A DNA stretch of 64,000 nt. Origin: Haliclona indistincta (Eukaryota; Porifera; Demospongiae; Haplosclerida; Chalinidae). The stretch is from the NCBI GenBank assembly GCA_964017065.1, contig OZ024786.1, positions 15,468,695-15,532,694 of the forward strand. Reading direction: 5' to 3'. This document shows positions 33,391 through 59,312 of the stretch, in pieces. The position numbers and the translations under genes are program-made. The first letter of the stretch is position 1. Each line of letters begins with the position of its first letter. The notes under the pieces were generated by a model, which was not told the origin of the DNA, ran no database searches, and was given only the letters and a program-made list of their open reading frames with translations.

Positions 33391-36300
33391 ATTAACCACT
33401 GATAACCAAGAATAACCAACGATAACCACTAATAACCAACGATAACCATGAATAACCAACAATCACCAAGAATATCCAACAATAACCACTGACAACAAGG
33501 AATAACTTTTATAACCAACAGTAACCACTGATAACCTACAATAAACTATGATAACCAACAATAACCACTGATAACCAACCATAACCACTGATAACCAAGA
33601 ATAACCAACGATAACCACTGATAACCAACGATAACCACTGATAACCAACAATAACCACTGATAACCAACGATAACCAAGAATAACCAACAATAACCATGA
33701 ATATCCAACAATAACCACTGATGACCAAGAATAACCACTGATAACCAACAATAACCACTGATAACCAAGAATAACAACTGAGAACCAAGAATAACCACGG
33801 ATAACAAACGACAACCACTGATAACCAACTATAATCACTGATAACTAAGAATTACCACTGATAACCAAAAATAACCACGGATAACCAACGATAACCACTG
33901 ATAACCAACGATAACCATGAATAACCAACAATAACCAAGAATAACCAATAATAACCACTGATAACCAACAATAACCACTGATAACCAACGATAACCACTG
34001 ATAACAAACGACAACCACGAATAACCAACGATAACCAAGAATATCAAACAATAACCACTGACAACCATGAATAACCACTGATAACCAACAATAACCACTG
34101 ATAACCCACGATAACCGCTGAAAACCAACAATAACCATTGATAACCAACAATTACCACTGATAACTAACAATAACCATGGATAACCAACGATAACAACTG
34201 ATAACCAACGATAACCAAGTATAACCAACAATGACCAAGAATAACCAACAATAACCACTGATAACCAACAATGACCAAGAATAACCAACAATAACCACTG
34301 ATAACCAACAATAACCACTGATAACCAACGATAACAACAGATAACCAACAATAACCACTGATAAGTAACAATAACCACTGATAACCAACAACAACCACTG
34401 ATGACAAACAATAACCACTGATAACCAACAATAACCACTGATAACCAACAAAAACACTGATAAAACACAATAATAACAGATTTACCAAGAATAACCAACG
34501 ATAACCACTGATAACCAACGATAACCATGAATAACCAACAATAACCAAGAATATCCAACAATAACCACTGATAACCAAGAATAACTGCTGATAACCAACA
34601 ATAACCATTGATAACCAAGAATAACTACTGATAACCAAGAATAACCACTGATAACCAACGATAACCACTGATAAGCAACAATAACCTGTGATAACCAACA
34701 ATAACCTCTGATAACAACCACTAACCACTAATAACCAAGAATAAGCAATGATAACCACTGATAACCAAGAATAACCAAGAATAACCTACAATAACCACTG
34801 ATAACCAACAATAACCACTGATAACCAACAATAACCACTGATAACGAACAATAACCACAGATAACCAACAATAACCACCGATAACCAACGATAACCACTG
34901 ATAACCAACGATAACCCCTGATAACCAACAGTAACCTCTAATAATTAACGATAACCACTAATAACCACTGATAACCAACAATTACCACTGATTACCAACA
35001 ATAACCGCTGATAATAAACAATAACAACTGATAACCAACAATAACCACTGATATCAAACAATAACAACTGATTACCAGCAATAATCACTGATAATCAACA
35101 ATAACCACTAACAACCAAGAATATCCGCTGATAACCCACGATAACCGCTGACAACCAACAATAACCACTGATAACCAACAAAAATCACTGATAACCAACA
35201 ATAACCACTGATATCCAACAATAACAACTGATTACCAAAAATAACCAACGATAATCACTGATAACCAAAGATAACCATGAATAACCAACAATCACCAAGA
35301 ATATCCAACAATAACCACTGACAACCAACGATAACCACTGATAACCAACGATAACCATTGATAACCAACAATAACCAGTAATAACTAACGATAACCACTG
35401 ATAACCAAAAATAACCACAGATAACCAACAATTACCACTGATAACCGACAATAAACACCGATAACCAACGATAACCACTGATAACCACTGATAACCAACA
35501 ATAACAACTGATAACCAACAATAACCACTGATAACCAAGAATAACAACTGATAAACAACAATAACCAAGAATAACCAAGAATAACCAACAAAAACTACTG
35601 ATAACCATCGATAACCACTGATAACTAACAATAACAACAGATAACCAACAATAACCACTGATAAGTAACAATAACGACTGATAACCAAAAACAACCACTG
35701 ATAACAAACAATAACCACTGATAACCAACAATAACCACTGATAACCAACAATAACCACTGATAACCAACAATAACCACAGATAACCAACAATAACCACCG
35801 ATAACCAACGATAACCACTGATAACCAACGATAACCCCTGATAACCAACAGTAACCACTAATAACTAACGATATCTACTGAAAACCAACAATAACCTCTG
35901 ATAATCAACAATAACCACTAATCACCAACAATAACCACTGATAACAAACGATAACCACTGATAACCAACAATAAACACTGTTAACACACAATAATAACTG
36001 ATATCCAAAGATAACCATGAATAACCAACAATAACCAAGAATATCCAACAATAACCACTAACAACCAGGAATAACCGCTGATAACCCACGATAACCGCTG
36101 ACAACCAACAATAACCACTGATAACCGACAATTACCACTGATAACCAACAATAACCATTGATAACCAACGATAACCACTGATAACCAACGATAACCAAGA
36201 ATAACCAACAATGACCAAGAATAACCAACAATAACCACTGATAACCAACAATAACCACTGATAACCAACGATAACAACAGATAACCAACGATAACCAAGA

Positions 36301-36676
36301 ATAAACAACTATAACTAACTGTAACCAACAATAACTACTGATAACCAACAATAACCACTGATAACCAACCATAACCCCTGATAACCAACAATAACCACTG
36401 ATAATCAACAATAACAACTGATAACCAACAATAACCACTTATATTCAACAATAACAACTGATTACCAACAATAACCAACGATAATCACTGATAACCAACG
36501 ATAACCATGAATAACCAACAATCAGCAAGAATATACAACAATGACCACTGACAACCAACGATAACCACTGATAACCAACGATAACCATTGATAACCATTG
36601 ATAACCAACAATAACCAGTAGTAACTAACGATAACCACTGATAACCAACAATAACCACAGATAACCAACAATTACC
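33391..36676 (+). repeat. TAACCA 10-bp satellite, block 7 (3.3 kb)
   Basis: Largest block, about 328 units, bounded by the Harbinger element and the RAG1-N-like transposon, both of which inserted into it with target duplications. Confidence 0.97.
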
Positions 36677-37160
36677 CACGGCCGTTTTACAGCCAATCAA
36701 TAATGGACACTTTAATTGGCCACCGAAATTTTTGACGCGCATAGCAACGACCTAGCAACGGACTTCCTGTCAACCCACGCTATTTAGTTTGTGGGTATAC
36801 GTGTGACTCTCACGTGCATAAAAAGCACACTACGCGACAGAGCAGATTTTGCATGACAAGCTAGTCCAAGTCCCACAGAGATACGATGTACTATAAGCAA
36901 GTTACGCCCCAGCGAGCAGAGGAGCTGAAGTCTATATAAAAAGAGTCTATTGTCTGAATCAGACTTGGATTGTCAGGATTCAACCGTACTAGCATCATTC
37001 AGAACCATCGCCAGGTTTGTCTGAGTGTGAATGTAACTGTTCCGCTTTTTGTTTAGAAGATACACGATGTTTTAGTTGCTATATTAAATCAGCCTTGCGT
37101 AATGTTGATGATGTGTATATGACAGTGCTGTTAGTATTATTGTTAGTAGTGTTATTATTG

Positions 37161-49650
<12,490 letters not shown>

Positions 49651-49828
49651 CGCCTGTGTTAATATTAACGATGTTTGTGTGAAGTATTTACTCGTTTATA
49701 AAATGCGAAACAACTTTATTTTGGCATTAACTAAAAGCTTAATGCTTACTTTACCTGCTGGAACAACTTGATTGTACTGTAGCAAGGAAGAGGCGGCGCT
49801 GTGGCTTTCTGTGTACACTGTCTTTTTT

Positions 49829-51586
49829 CACAGCGAAAACGCACTCTGTTTCCAAGCTGGAAACGCCCTTGTACACGAACGTGCACAAGTCGTACTCGAG
49901 TTTGTAAACGCTACGTGAACAAATTGCGCTCGACCAAGAAACGGACTGAATTTCCGAGCCTGGTGTGCATGCTTGTCCACCAGGAGTTTACAACCAGGAC
50001 ACTGTCTTGAGCACTAACATGCGCAAGTGGTACACTCTTTGTAAACTGGTGGCAAGCGTTTCCAAAATCGTACTATGCAATCGTTTTTTTGCCTACCTAG
50101 CGTTGTAAATTTTTGAGTTTTAAATAATTAAATTATAATCACAAAATTTAAACAATCACAAAAAATCAGTTTTGTACTTCAGATTCCGCTGGGCTGAAGA
50201 TCAGATCGAGTGGACTGCTAGCAGATTCATTCTCCAAGTCTGGAGAACTGTCCAATCAGTTTACTTGGCTCTGCATAAATATCATAAGGATTATAGAAAG
50301 ATACAGAGCATGAACAGTGTCTTTACCGTGTTAGTATTCAAACCTTTGAATAATTATTATAGTCACCTACATTTAATAGTAACAGTGATTAGTATTGATA
50401 TCACACTTACTAATGCAAGGTCCAAGGGAGCACTGTATGTGAACATACTAGATTCTACAATAAAGTAACAATAGTTAGAGACATAAGCAGATTCCTCACC
50501 GATTTTAGTCGTCACAATCTTCACTCTGCAATCATAAAGATACTTTACATTTGAGATACCGACAGTAACTCACCTGAGAATTGAGGCAAGATAATAAATC
50601 AGTCACATAAGTCAAGTCAGTGTGAGTAGGTACCTGCATGACAAGCAGTTAGTACACTATTCACCTGAAATATATTATGAAGACAAGTAAGAGACAGAGA
50701 ACCAACAAGTTTAAAACGTACATAACGTTTGATGACGTAGGCAGGTAGTTTACTAACTCAGCTCATGATTCGATCTGTAATAAACATAGGGACGAGTGAA
50801 TACGAATAACAATACCACCCAAAATAACTTACGTATCCAAAAGAAAATTTGAACTAAGGACCTCCGTGGTCAATACTCATGAGCTGATCCTCCATTCGAT
50901 CGATTTAGCGGGTATATTCTGCTGTCTCAGTGTCTGTTCTGAGCTAAGGAGACAATGATTTGAGCCTAGCCTGCCAAAACCGAACACACATGCACGGTGG
51001 TACGCATGCGTTAGAAGGCGTGGTTAGCTAACTAAGAACCACGCCCACAGCTACCAAAGTTGGTGGTTCGATCTATTGTACATTCTGTATTCCAGAGGAG
51101 GCTATAAGCTTAGTCTGCATTGCAAATGTGAGTTTACCAATAATTATGCCATGTCATTATAATGAACAAGTGATATGGTTCCTCATTGTTCCTCAGAGTG
51201 TGCAGCAGCTGTACTGTGATATCTGAAACAAAATAACTAATTGATATGATGACATCAGCCTATACACATTGTTACCTGTATTACACAGAATAATCACCTA
51301 TTAGTGTAAACGCATTGTGAAACTGGAGTTCAAAAGTTCAAAGTTTAATACCCGCGCGCGTGAAGGAATGCAATTTTAGCTCATGGCGAACTAGCTAGGA
51401 AACTGGATATTGCGGCTTCTGTGCAAGTTTGTACACTACTTGTCCTAGGTGTACGAATATGTATACTACTTAGTTACAGTGTGCAAGCACTTTACAGACT
51501 TGGAAACGTACTACACGCAAACTGCTTGAAAACTACAAGTGTAGCGAGTTTGGAAATTCTTGGAAACGGCTATCGTTCTTGCAGTG
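49829..51586. mobile_element. CACTA/EnSpm-type element B, 1.76 kb, non-autonomous
   Basis: Ends CACAGCGAAAACGCACTCTG and, inverted, CACTGCAAGAACGATAGCCG, both continuing GTTTCCAAG. The flanking triplet is TTT on both sides (49,826-49,828 and 51,587-51,589). Subterminal blocks (49,829-50,090 and 51,420-51,586) are rich in GGAAAC, GTAAAC and TGCAAG motifs. It lies about 180 bp upstream of exon 1 of the RAG1-N-like gene, in its presumed promoter region. No transposase; an open frame at 50,172-50,468 is unrecognised. Confidence 0.78.
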
Positions 51587-51846
51587 TTTGAATGTTGTAC
51601 AGCTGCTACATGCGCAGTGGCAGTACAGCTGCAGTTATGCATCTGGTGCATGCGCAGTTACCACTCGGGTAACCACAGATGGTGTAGAGAATGAGTTAAC
51701 TGATGAATACTGTTGATTGGTAACTAGGATACTTGTAAACACGTGAGTGAAAAGTGTTAACATCGCGATGCGCTGCCATGACTGGTTACTACGCGTACCG
51801 TAAATGTTTTAATTAATAATAAAGTGTCCTGGGTAAAACGGCCGTG

Positions 51847-53144
51847 TACCACTGATAACCGACAATAACCACCGATAACCAACGATAACCACTGATAACC
51901 AACAATAACCACTGATAACCAACAATAACCCCTAATAACTAACGATAACCACTGATAACCAACGATAACCACTGATAACCAACAATAACCACTGATAATC
52001 AACAATAACCACTGACAACCAACAATAACCACAGATAACCAACAATAACAACTGATAACCAACAATAACCACTGATAACCAAGAATAACCAGCGATAACC
52101 ACTGATAACCAATGATAACCACTGATAACCAACAATAACCACTGATAATCAACTATAACCACCGATAACCAACAAACACCACTGATAACCAACAATAACA
52201 ACTGATAACCAACAATAACCACTGATAACCAAGAATAACCAGCGATAACCACTGATAACCAATGATAACCACTGATAACCAACAATAACCACTGATAACC
52301 AACAATAACAACTGATAACCAACAATAACCACTGATAATCAACAATAACCACTGACAACCAACAATAACCACAGATAACCAACAATAACAACTGATAACC
52401 AACAATAACCACTGATAACCAAGAATAACCAGCGATAACCACTGATAACCAATGATAACCACTGATAACCAACAATAACCACTGATAATCAACTATAACC
52501 ACCGATAACCAACAAACACCACTGATAACCAACAATAACAACTGATAACCAACAATAACCAAGAATAACCAACAAAAACTACTGATAACCAATGATAACC
52601 ACTGATAACCAATAATAACCTCTGATAACCAAGAATAACCAGCGATAGCCACTGATAAAAAATGATAACCACTGATAACCAACAATAACCACTGATAATC
52701 AACAGTAACCACTGATAACCAACAATAACAACTGATAACCAACAATAACCACTGATAACCAAGAATGACAACTGATAAACAACAATAACCAAGAATAACC
52801 AAGAATAACCAACAAAAACTACTGATAACCAACGATAACCACTGATAACCAACACGAACGACTGATAACCAACAATAACCACCGATAACCAACGATAACC
52901 ACTGATAACCAACTATAACCCCTGATAACCAACAGTAACCACTAATAACTAACGATAACCACTGATAACAAACAATAACAACAGATAACAACAATAACTG
53001 CTGATAAGTAACAATAACCACTGATAACCAACAACAACCACTGATAACAAACAATAACCACTGATAACCAACAATAACCACTGATAACCAACAATAACCA
53101 CTGATAACCAACAATAACCACAGATAACACAAAATAACCACCGT
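51847..53144 (+). repeat. TAACCA 10-bp satellite, block 8
   Basis: About 130 units. Contains direct duplications of several hundred bp (for example 51,940-52,180 resembles 52,240-52,520), showing growth by segmental duplication of higher-order units. Confidence 0.97.
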
Positions 53145-53429
53145 TAGACCATACTTCAATGTAATTCAGCAATTTGATTGGTCAGCCAGAGGTAAACTAA
53201 ATCAAGTAGACCACCGCTGATTTCACTTAGACCACCGCTGAGTTTACTTAGACCACCTTTAATTAACCACGTCATTAATAACCACAACAAGATGGCGTCG
53301 TCGAAAAACGCACGCGAGTTTATACTGCCATCGTTTGAAAAAGGGCTGTCGCTTGACTCTGGGAACTTCTCTTGGCTCTCTACTACCTCGAGCGCTTCGT
53401 TTGCTTAAGCGCAGGTATTGTCTAAACAC
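53145..53429. other. Spacer with a 3-fold AGACCACC repeat
   Basis: CTTAGACCACCGCTGA-type motifs recur near 53,208, 53,228 and 53,248. The rest is unassigned, no gene. Confidence 0.4.
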
Positions 53430-53577
53430 CTCAGACGATAGATTCTCGGTGCCTACGAGATTTAGCTCACCTTGGAAACCGAAATAGACGCCCTCGCGCT
53501 ACGCGCTCGGGACGTCTAAAACATCGGTTTCCGCGGTGATCTAAATCCCGTAGACACCTCGAATCCATCGTCTAACC
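53430..53577. repeat. 148-bp fold-back palindrome
   Basis: AGACGATAGATTC...GGTGCCTACGAGATTTAG...GGAAACCGA...TAGACG on the left is mirrored on the right around GCCCTCGCGCTACGCGCTCGG. Arms are imperfect. Same architecture as the palindromes at 13.73, 16.34 and 23.99 kb. Confidence 0.8.
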
Positions 53578-53580
53578 TAT

Positions 53581-54175
53581 ATATAACCAACGATAACCAA
53601 CGATAACCCCTGATAACCAACAGTAACCACTAATAACTAACGATAACCTCTGAAAACCAACAATAACCACTGATAACCAACAATTACCACTGATTACCAA
53701 CAATAACCACTGATAATCAACAATAACAACTGATAACCAACAACAACCACTGATATCAAACAATAACAACTGTTTACCAACAATAACCTCTTATAATCAA
53801 CAATAACCACTAATCACCAACAATAACCTCTGATAACAAACGATAACCACTGATAACCAACAATAAACACTATTAACTCACAATAATAACTGATATCCAA
53901 AGATAACTATGAATAACCAACAGTAACCAAGAATATCCTACAATAACGACTAACAACCAAGAATAACCGCTGATAACCCACGATAACCGCTGACAACCAA
54001 CAATAACCACTGATAACCAACAATTACCACTGATAACCAACAATAACCACGGATAACCAACGATAACCACTGATAACCAACGATAACCAAGAATAACCAA
54101 CAATGACCAAGAATAACCCACAATAACCACTGATAACCAACAATAACCACTGATAACCTACGATAACTTAAATTT
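53581..54175 (+). repeat. TAACCA 10-bp satellite, block 9
   Basis: About 59 units with more variants than other blocks (TAACCTCTGA, TATCCAAAG), the telomere-proximal edge of the satellite domain. Confidence 0.95.
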
Positions 54176-54197
54176 TTAACTTATAAAATTTAAATTT

Positions 54198-55282
54198 TTA
54201 AGGTGGTACAGAAGCGAAATTTGACCTCTTCAATTTGTTTCATTTTAAAGTATGTTGTAGAGTTGGTGCATACAAATAGAATCCTCAAAGGAAATTGAAG
54301 TAAACTCCTTGGTTGCTAAGATATTGTTGTACAAATGTTACCCAACTGGTTGCTATGCGTGGGCGATGGAATGCAATAACAATTAACTACGTGTACGCGA
54401 CCTATTATCCGTATACGTAAGTACAACGTCTCTGTGGTGTTAGTGCCGCCGCAGTCCAAGTCTTGGGCTTGAAGAAGCTGTACAAAGACTAAACAAAGCT
54501 TTTACAGGCAACAGGTGACGCTACAACACGTTGCAGTCAAGATCGTTCGCAGTACGTTTTATCGCACGTGTATGTTAATATTATTCATAATTTGTGGACG
54601 CGTTGCTAGGGCGGGGCACTGCGGTCGCGGCTAGGTTGTGCTGCGGTTCTGACGGCGTCTAGTGGGGCTTTTGGAGGTCAGAATGATTCAGTAGGTTACT
54701 GTAGAGTGTCGAGTCACGTAACAAACTATGTATTTTCACAAAGTCTGACTAAGGCCGTGTATAATGTAGCCACTGCGTGTAGCGTGCACAAAGAGTACGG
54801 TAACTTTTCTACCGAACAGCACTGTCTGGTAAGAATTGATTCCCCGCTAGTACACTAGCGTGCTAAATTTTTGCCCAGAAGCCGCAGTTCCACGCTCTTC
54901 GTAGGCTCCTACTGGCGTCTTTGTAGGAAAGTGAGCCAAGTTTGCTTCTTTGCTGCCTTACGGGATACTAAAGGGCGATCCAATTGCGGCCTCTGCTGAA
55001 AAGTTAGCCCGTGGCGTTCTCCATAGAATTCTATTCAATATACTGGCATACAGTGCTTCTGGCAATAGCTTTGAGAAGAATTAACAAATACAGTGGGTGT
55101 ATCTGAAGCGCCATAATATGAACACTAATTCTCAGGACCTCTTCTTGTTTTGTGATTGCATGCTACACACCTCAAACAACCATTATAATAACTCCAACTT
55201 TGACAGTATGTTATGTTTCAGAAATTATACATAAATAAAAAATTTCTTCCAAATTCACACCTTCGCTTCCATACCACCTTAA
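54198..55282. mobile_element. TTAA-flanked element with GGTGGTA ends (Kolobok- or piggyBac-like)
   Basis: TTAA at 54,198-54,201 and 55,279-55,282. Inverted ends GGTGGTACAGAAGCGAA and GGTGGTATGGAAGCGAA. Length 1.08 kb, no transposase recognised, so non-autonomous. GG-type ends beside TTAA favour Kolobok, but piggyBac cannot be excluded. Confidence 0.75.
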
Positions 55283-55289
55283 CTCCATC

Positions 55290-56408
55290 GTTGGTACGGC
55301 CTGTTTTTGAGGACTCTCCAGATGATCGTTAGGCTTACTAAGGGCCGAAGGCCTTGTATTGGACGACTCTCTCGACGATCCTTAGTTAGGAAGAGCCTAC
55401 GGACGATCCTTAATTAGTTAGGAAGACCCTCTCTACTTTGCGCAGTTTAGGGTTTTAGGGTTTAGGGTTTAGGGTTTACATACCCTTTCCTTTTGACTTT
55501 ATAGGGTTTTTATTACAGGAATGGGTAGAGTAGGTGTGGCTCTACTTATGCTCCTAACCACCAAGCCTAATTATGCATAGGGGCGGAGTTATGATTTTAT
55601 GAATATTAATGAGTTTTACAACATTGGTTCATATGAAAGAGCTTAACGAGCTCATTCAAATGCACTGATTATCATGTGTCAATTATTTTTAGGAGCGGAG
55701 TTATGGTTGAATGAATATTAATTAGTTTTTTCAACATTTGCTCGTTGGATAGAGCATAATTAGCTGAATCTAACGCACCCACCCACATTTGTTTAACTTG
55801 TTGTATGACAAAATTATCTCTGGTAAAACTTTGCTCGTTAGTAAGGGAGCACTCGCCTTGCATTGATTATTGACTAATATGAATCTCAAAAATTTGTATT
55901 GTGAGTTTATTTTTGTTTTATGGTTTAGGGTTTTTTAGGGTTTAGGGTTTAGTTTTCTACCGACCCTCAAATTTTGGCATTTTCTGACCCGGAACGGAGA
56001 GAAACCTGGCCTTTTTCATCGCGGGACTGTCCTCTTTCGTCAAAAACGAGCAGATTCTGTCCCGGAAACTGAAAATGTGTCAAAATCTGTCCCAAAAATG
56101 CAACGTTCAAGGAATTTCTGGCCCGAAAATGGGAAATGGGACGAGTCTCTGGCTCCGAAAGGAAAGAAGTCGTCCGTTGTCTTTGATTTGACTGTCCTTA
56201 ATGGGTCCGTGTGTTAGACGTTCTATAAAGTTGACAAAAGAATGGGCTTGGTGGGTGTAGCAGCGATAGCCGAGTAGTTAGTGAGTGTGAGATAGTCCAG
56301 GTTGATCTCTAACTAGATGATCGTACGTTAGACATAGAGTGCCATTGTACACGTGTTTGCACTGTTAGGCGAAGGCTTCATCAGGTTTTAGGGTTTAGTT
56401 TTGGTATC
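55290..56408. repeat. Telomere-associated repeat block with interstitial telomere repeats
   Basis: 55,290-55,445 is the reverse complement of 13,325-13,492 and contains GACGATCCTTAGTTAGGAAG-type repeats. Telomeric TTTAGGG/TTTTAGGG runs lie at about 55,443-55,475, 55,921-55,952 and 56,383-56,400. 55,570-55,740 has two copies of GCGGAGTTATG..TGAATATTAAT. 55,980-56,170 has several TCTGNCCC(G/A)GAAA-like motifs. No gene. Confidence 0.65.
56245..56330 (+). ncRNA. Weak tRNA-like sequence
   Basis: GATAGCCGAGTAGTTAG resembles a tRNA A box (Ser/Leu-type context), but the following AGGTTGATCTC is a poor B box and no cloverleaf closes. Possibly a SINE head or chance. Confidence 0.2.
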
Positions 56409-56835
56409 TTGGTGCTCTATTGCATGCAATTGGTCATTATCAATTTTGTTGTGTTCTTTGAAACAATCATCGTAAATCAAACAAAGTATTATAAATGTGT
56501 GCAACAATATTGTGTTTGTGTCCAAGACGCAATTGATTATGTGCTCCTGTTCAAGTATTTTACTCTATCTTGGATCTACACCAACAAGAAAAGAATTAAA
56601 ATACATTCAGTTGTGCTGACCTGTTTAGCAGTTTTAGGCACTTGCACTTCCACGCTGTCTACAAATTCCCGGCACCTTCTCATTACTGGAGTAGTTTTGG
56701 CGCCTAGTTCGTTTGAAAAAAAGGCGCGGATATATCCGTCCAGTAGATCACTTGCACCTCCAGCACCACCAGCACCTTCTCCTGGTGCTGGTGCTGCCTC
56801 GCTTTGTCTCGGTGCTGATGCACTCGTGCTAGGTT

Positions 56836-59312
56836 CTATAGTGTTAAATGATAAGGAGAAATGTTATCATAATTTGGAGAGCACACTCCACCTTGAACAG
56901 TACGACGAATCAAGTTGGAAGCGTGAATTGCATTCGAAGTACCCTGGAAAAGACGATAGTACCTGTAAATTAAATGAAAGATCAATGAAGTCACAGAATT
57001 GAGGCTGAGGCATACTTGAATGCAGTTTGTGGCAGGTGGCCGACGTGCTTCGACACCTCCTCCACTTCTTTATGAGACATGGTGGCTGCAACTTTGGTCG
57101 ACACGTGCCTGCGCACCTGTGTCGCAGTGGGCATTTTGACTTCATGCCCCAAGTACTTGCCAACCTTAAATTAGAAAGAGAGGAGCTTTTGTCAACAAAT
57201 TGCCAACGGTTGGTTACCTGTTTGATGTAGTGTGTGTAATTCTTCAGTGGTCTGCCTTCACAATTTATGAGCAACTGAGGTTGCTCTTTGTAGTTGGCAA
57301 TCATTGGCCTCACATGTTGCACGTACCCTGCAAGAAGGTCTGCTTCCCTTTGACGAAGTGTTAACTTGGCAGGGCCGTGCGTGCCACTGGTTTTGTGACG
57401 ACCAACCTACAGAAAGTTTACAAGTTGTCGTGCAATAGTTTGTTCGTTTTACCTTAACTATGGTGTAGGTGGCCCCATCTTCGACTGCCGTCTTCCGCTT
57501 CATGTACATCTCGGTTGTGAGCCCCAGGACCGGTCCCGGCCTTTGGGAGTTTCCATACATGAGCAAGGCGAAAAGATAAGAAGCCACCATGTTGATCTCC
57601 TTGTTGGACAGGAAGCCTCCCTCTAAGGCAGCCTCGGAAACTAGGTCTTCGATGGCCTGCATGTTAGAATTTTCGAAGAGCATTTGAAAACCGGTGATAT
57701 CGGCTGGGTTTTCGGCAAGCTCTTGCTCCCTTTCCATTCTATATTCTTGCTGCTCCTTTCTTAACACTGATTCCCAGGTCTTGATCCGCTTCTCCATTTT
57801 GGTGAGCTGGTGCATCTCAGTTTCGCTGATTTCGGTTCCTACGAGAAGGAAATTTATGCCCATTCCGATCCTTTGTAGTTTAGTCAGTCGCCCTCCGTGA
57901 CCGATTCCATCGGCCTCGAGCCGGTTCAAGTACCTCTCAATAGTATTGGGTTTTACTAGACACTCCCAGCTGATGGTAGAGCCATTGGAGGCATAGTATA
58001 AGTACTTACTGAGATCTATGGAAATTTGTTTGGCTTCTCTCGGGCTCCTTCTTTTGCCGTCCAGGCCTCGTAGATAGCGATAAAATGATCTCAGCGACGT
58101 CGAATCTGGCACGGAAAAGTATTTGTAGTGGAAAGTTCTCCCCTTGGTCTCGGATCGCCCAGACGAAACGATTTTTGGTCGTTCAGGCTTATCGGGGTCG
58201 TGCTCGCCGATGGCGAGATCGTCGTCCGATTCGGTTTTCTCCTCGTCCTCGTCCTCCTCTTCCTCGACATCAACTCGGTGTGGTGCGGTTTCCTCCTCTT
58301 CCTCAGCGTTGACTTGGTCTTGTGCGGTTTCCTCCTCTCCCTCCTCTAGCTCTTCCGATTCGACACCGTCGTTCTGGCATTCTCCTTCCAAAGGACCTGC
58401 CGAAGTGGTGCTGGGCTCGTCGACAAGTGTGATGGTGACCTTGTCCGGCTCGCTCCACATCTTGATCAAGGTGGTACTGCCCTCAGCTGCTTTCCTGTGA
58501 AAAGAAAGTGCAAGTCACCGCGTGGACGACTTTACGTTTGTCTCACCTGAACGAAGCCAAGGCTTTGCTCACCCTCTTTCCCTGCGAAGCTGCAAAAATC
58601 GCCCCGGGCACGAGGCGCTTCGGCACCACCTTGGCCTTCCGGAGCGCCTCGGTCCGCTCTTCACGAGAGAGGTCGGAGTGGACAGCTTGCATGTGATTGG
58701 CCAGCTTTTTCAGTGGCCTGCCAGCCGAAGCGCAACCTTTGATGGGACACAATTTGTGCTTCCGGTAGCGCTCGTTGTCGTCCTTTGGTGCTGCCGTGGC
58801 TGCGCTCCTGCGTTGAGCGCACGACATGAGCACTACGCATTGGCAGTCACAAGAACAGTACCTGCTCGGTCCTTCCCGTCCTGGCTCCTCTGGACTTTGA
58901 CTCTCCCTCTCCTGACTCGAGAACGTCGCCGGGTTGGAATCGTCGCTCCTGTACAAAGAAAACAAAGCCTGGCTTACCCGCCAGCTCATGCAGACGAACC
59001 CGGTAAGGTCCACGCTGACTTTCTCGATTCTCAGCTCCATCCTCCTGCTTAAACCAAACAAACGAAACATCAGACATAGATACTGACGTCGTCGGGCGAA
59101 CACGTACTTGGGACGTTTAGGTGGTGTCGGTTCCAAGTCGTCTTCGAGGATTTCGATGTCGCTGTCGCTGTCGCCTGCTTGAGAGAGAGAGAGAGCGGTC
59201 AACAGAAGTAGTCAGTTGGTCTGCACTTTCGCTCACCGTTACGAGGTCCGGGATTGACTTCGACATCGCCACGACGGCCGATTGCAGCTCGCCGCTTTCG
59301 TACGGAGATCAT
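56836..59312 (-). CDS. Tyrosine-recombinase (Crypton-like) protein with N-terminal 2A motif
   Basis: Exons on the - strand: 59,237-59,312; about 58,547-59,174 (two stop-free stretches inside could be tiny introns); 57,453-58,494; 57,218-57,406; 57,016-57,164; 56,836-56,962. Phases agree and total about 700-736 codons. N-terminus MISVRKRRAAIGRR then GDVEVNPGP, a 2A-type skipping motif. Next an acidic part, then a C2H2-like finger (CPIKGCASAGRPLKKLANH..VH), a second acidic segment (DEPSTTSAGP onward), and a recombinase region: NSQRPGPVLGLTTEMY (candidate first Arg), GRHKTSGTHGPAKL (Lys), ATQVRRHVSTKVA (Arg/His), KHVGHLPQTAFKYYR (candidate Tyr). The domain set suggests a Crypton-type mobile element; no terminal structure is expected for that class and none is seen. 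Confidence 0.75.
59244..59270 (-). other. 2A ribosome-skipping motif at the recombinase N-terminus
   Basis: Codons for GDVEVNPGP, matching the conserved D-V/I-E-X-N-P-G-P. Skipping would occur between the final Gly (59,247-59,249) and Pro (59,244-59,246), releasing a peptide of about 22 residues with the basic MISVRKRR start. The motif lies in the first exon, 4 bp or so before its donor region (AACG then GTGAGC). Confidence 0.8.

Noticed and set aside
21330..36676. Many long - strand open frames (up to 336 codons across the satellite blocks) reading VISGYCWLSVVIVGYQW, resembling membrane proteins
   Set aside because: They are translations of a 10-bp repeat that lacks stops on the - strand in every frame; overlapping frames are equally long and begin and end with the arrays.
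56409..57002. 197-codon + strand frame
   Set aside because: It overlaps the 3' exons of the - strand recombinase gene, which has consistent splice phases and domain motifs; the + frame shows no recognised domain.
58522..59052. 176-codon + strand frame
   Set aside because: Antisense shadow of the recombinase exon encoding the C2H2 finger.
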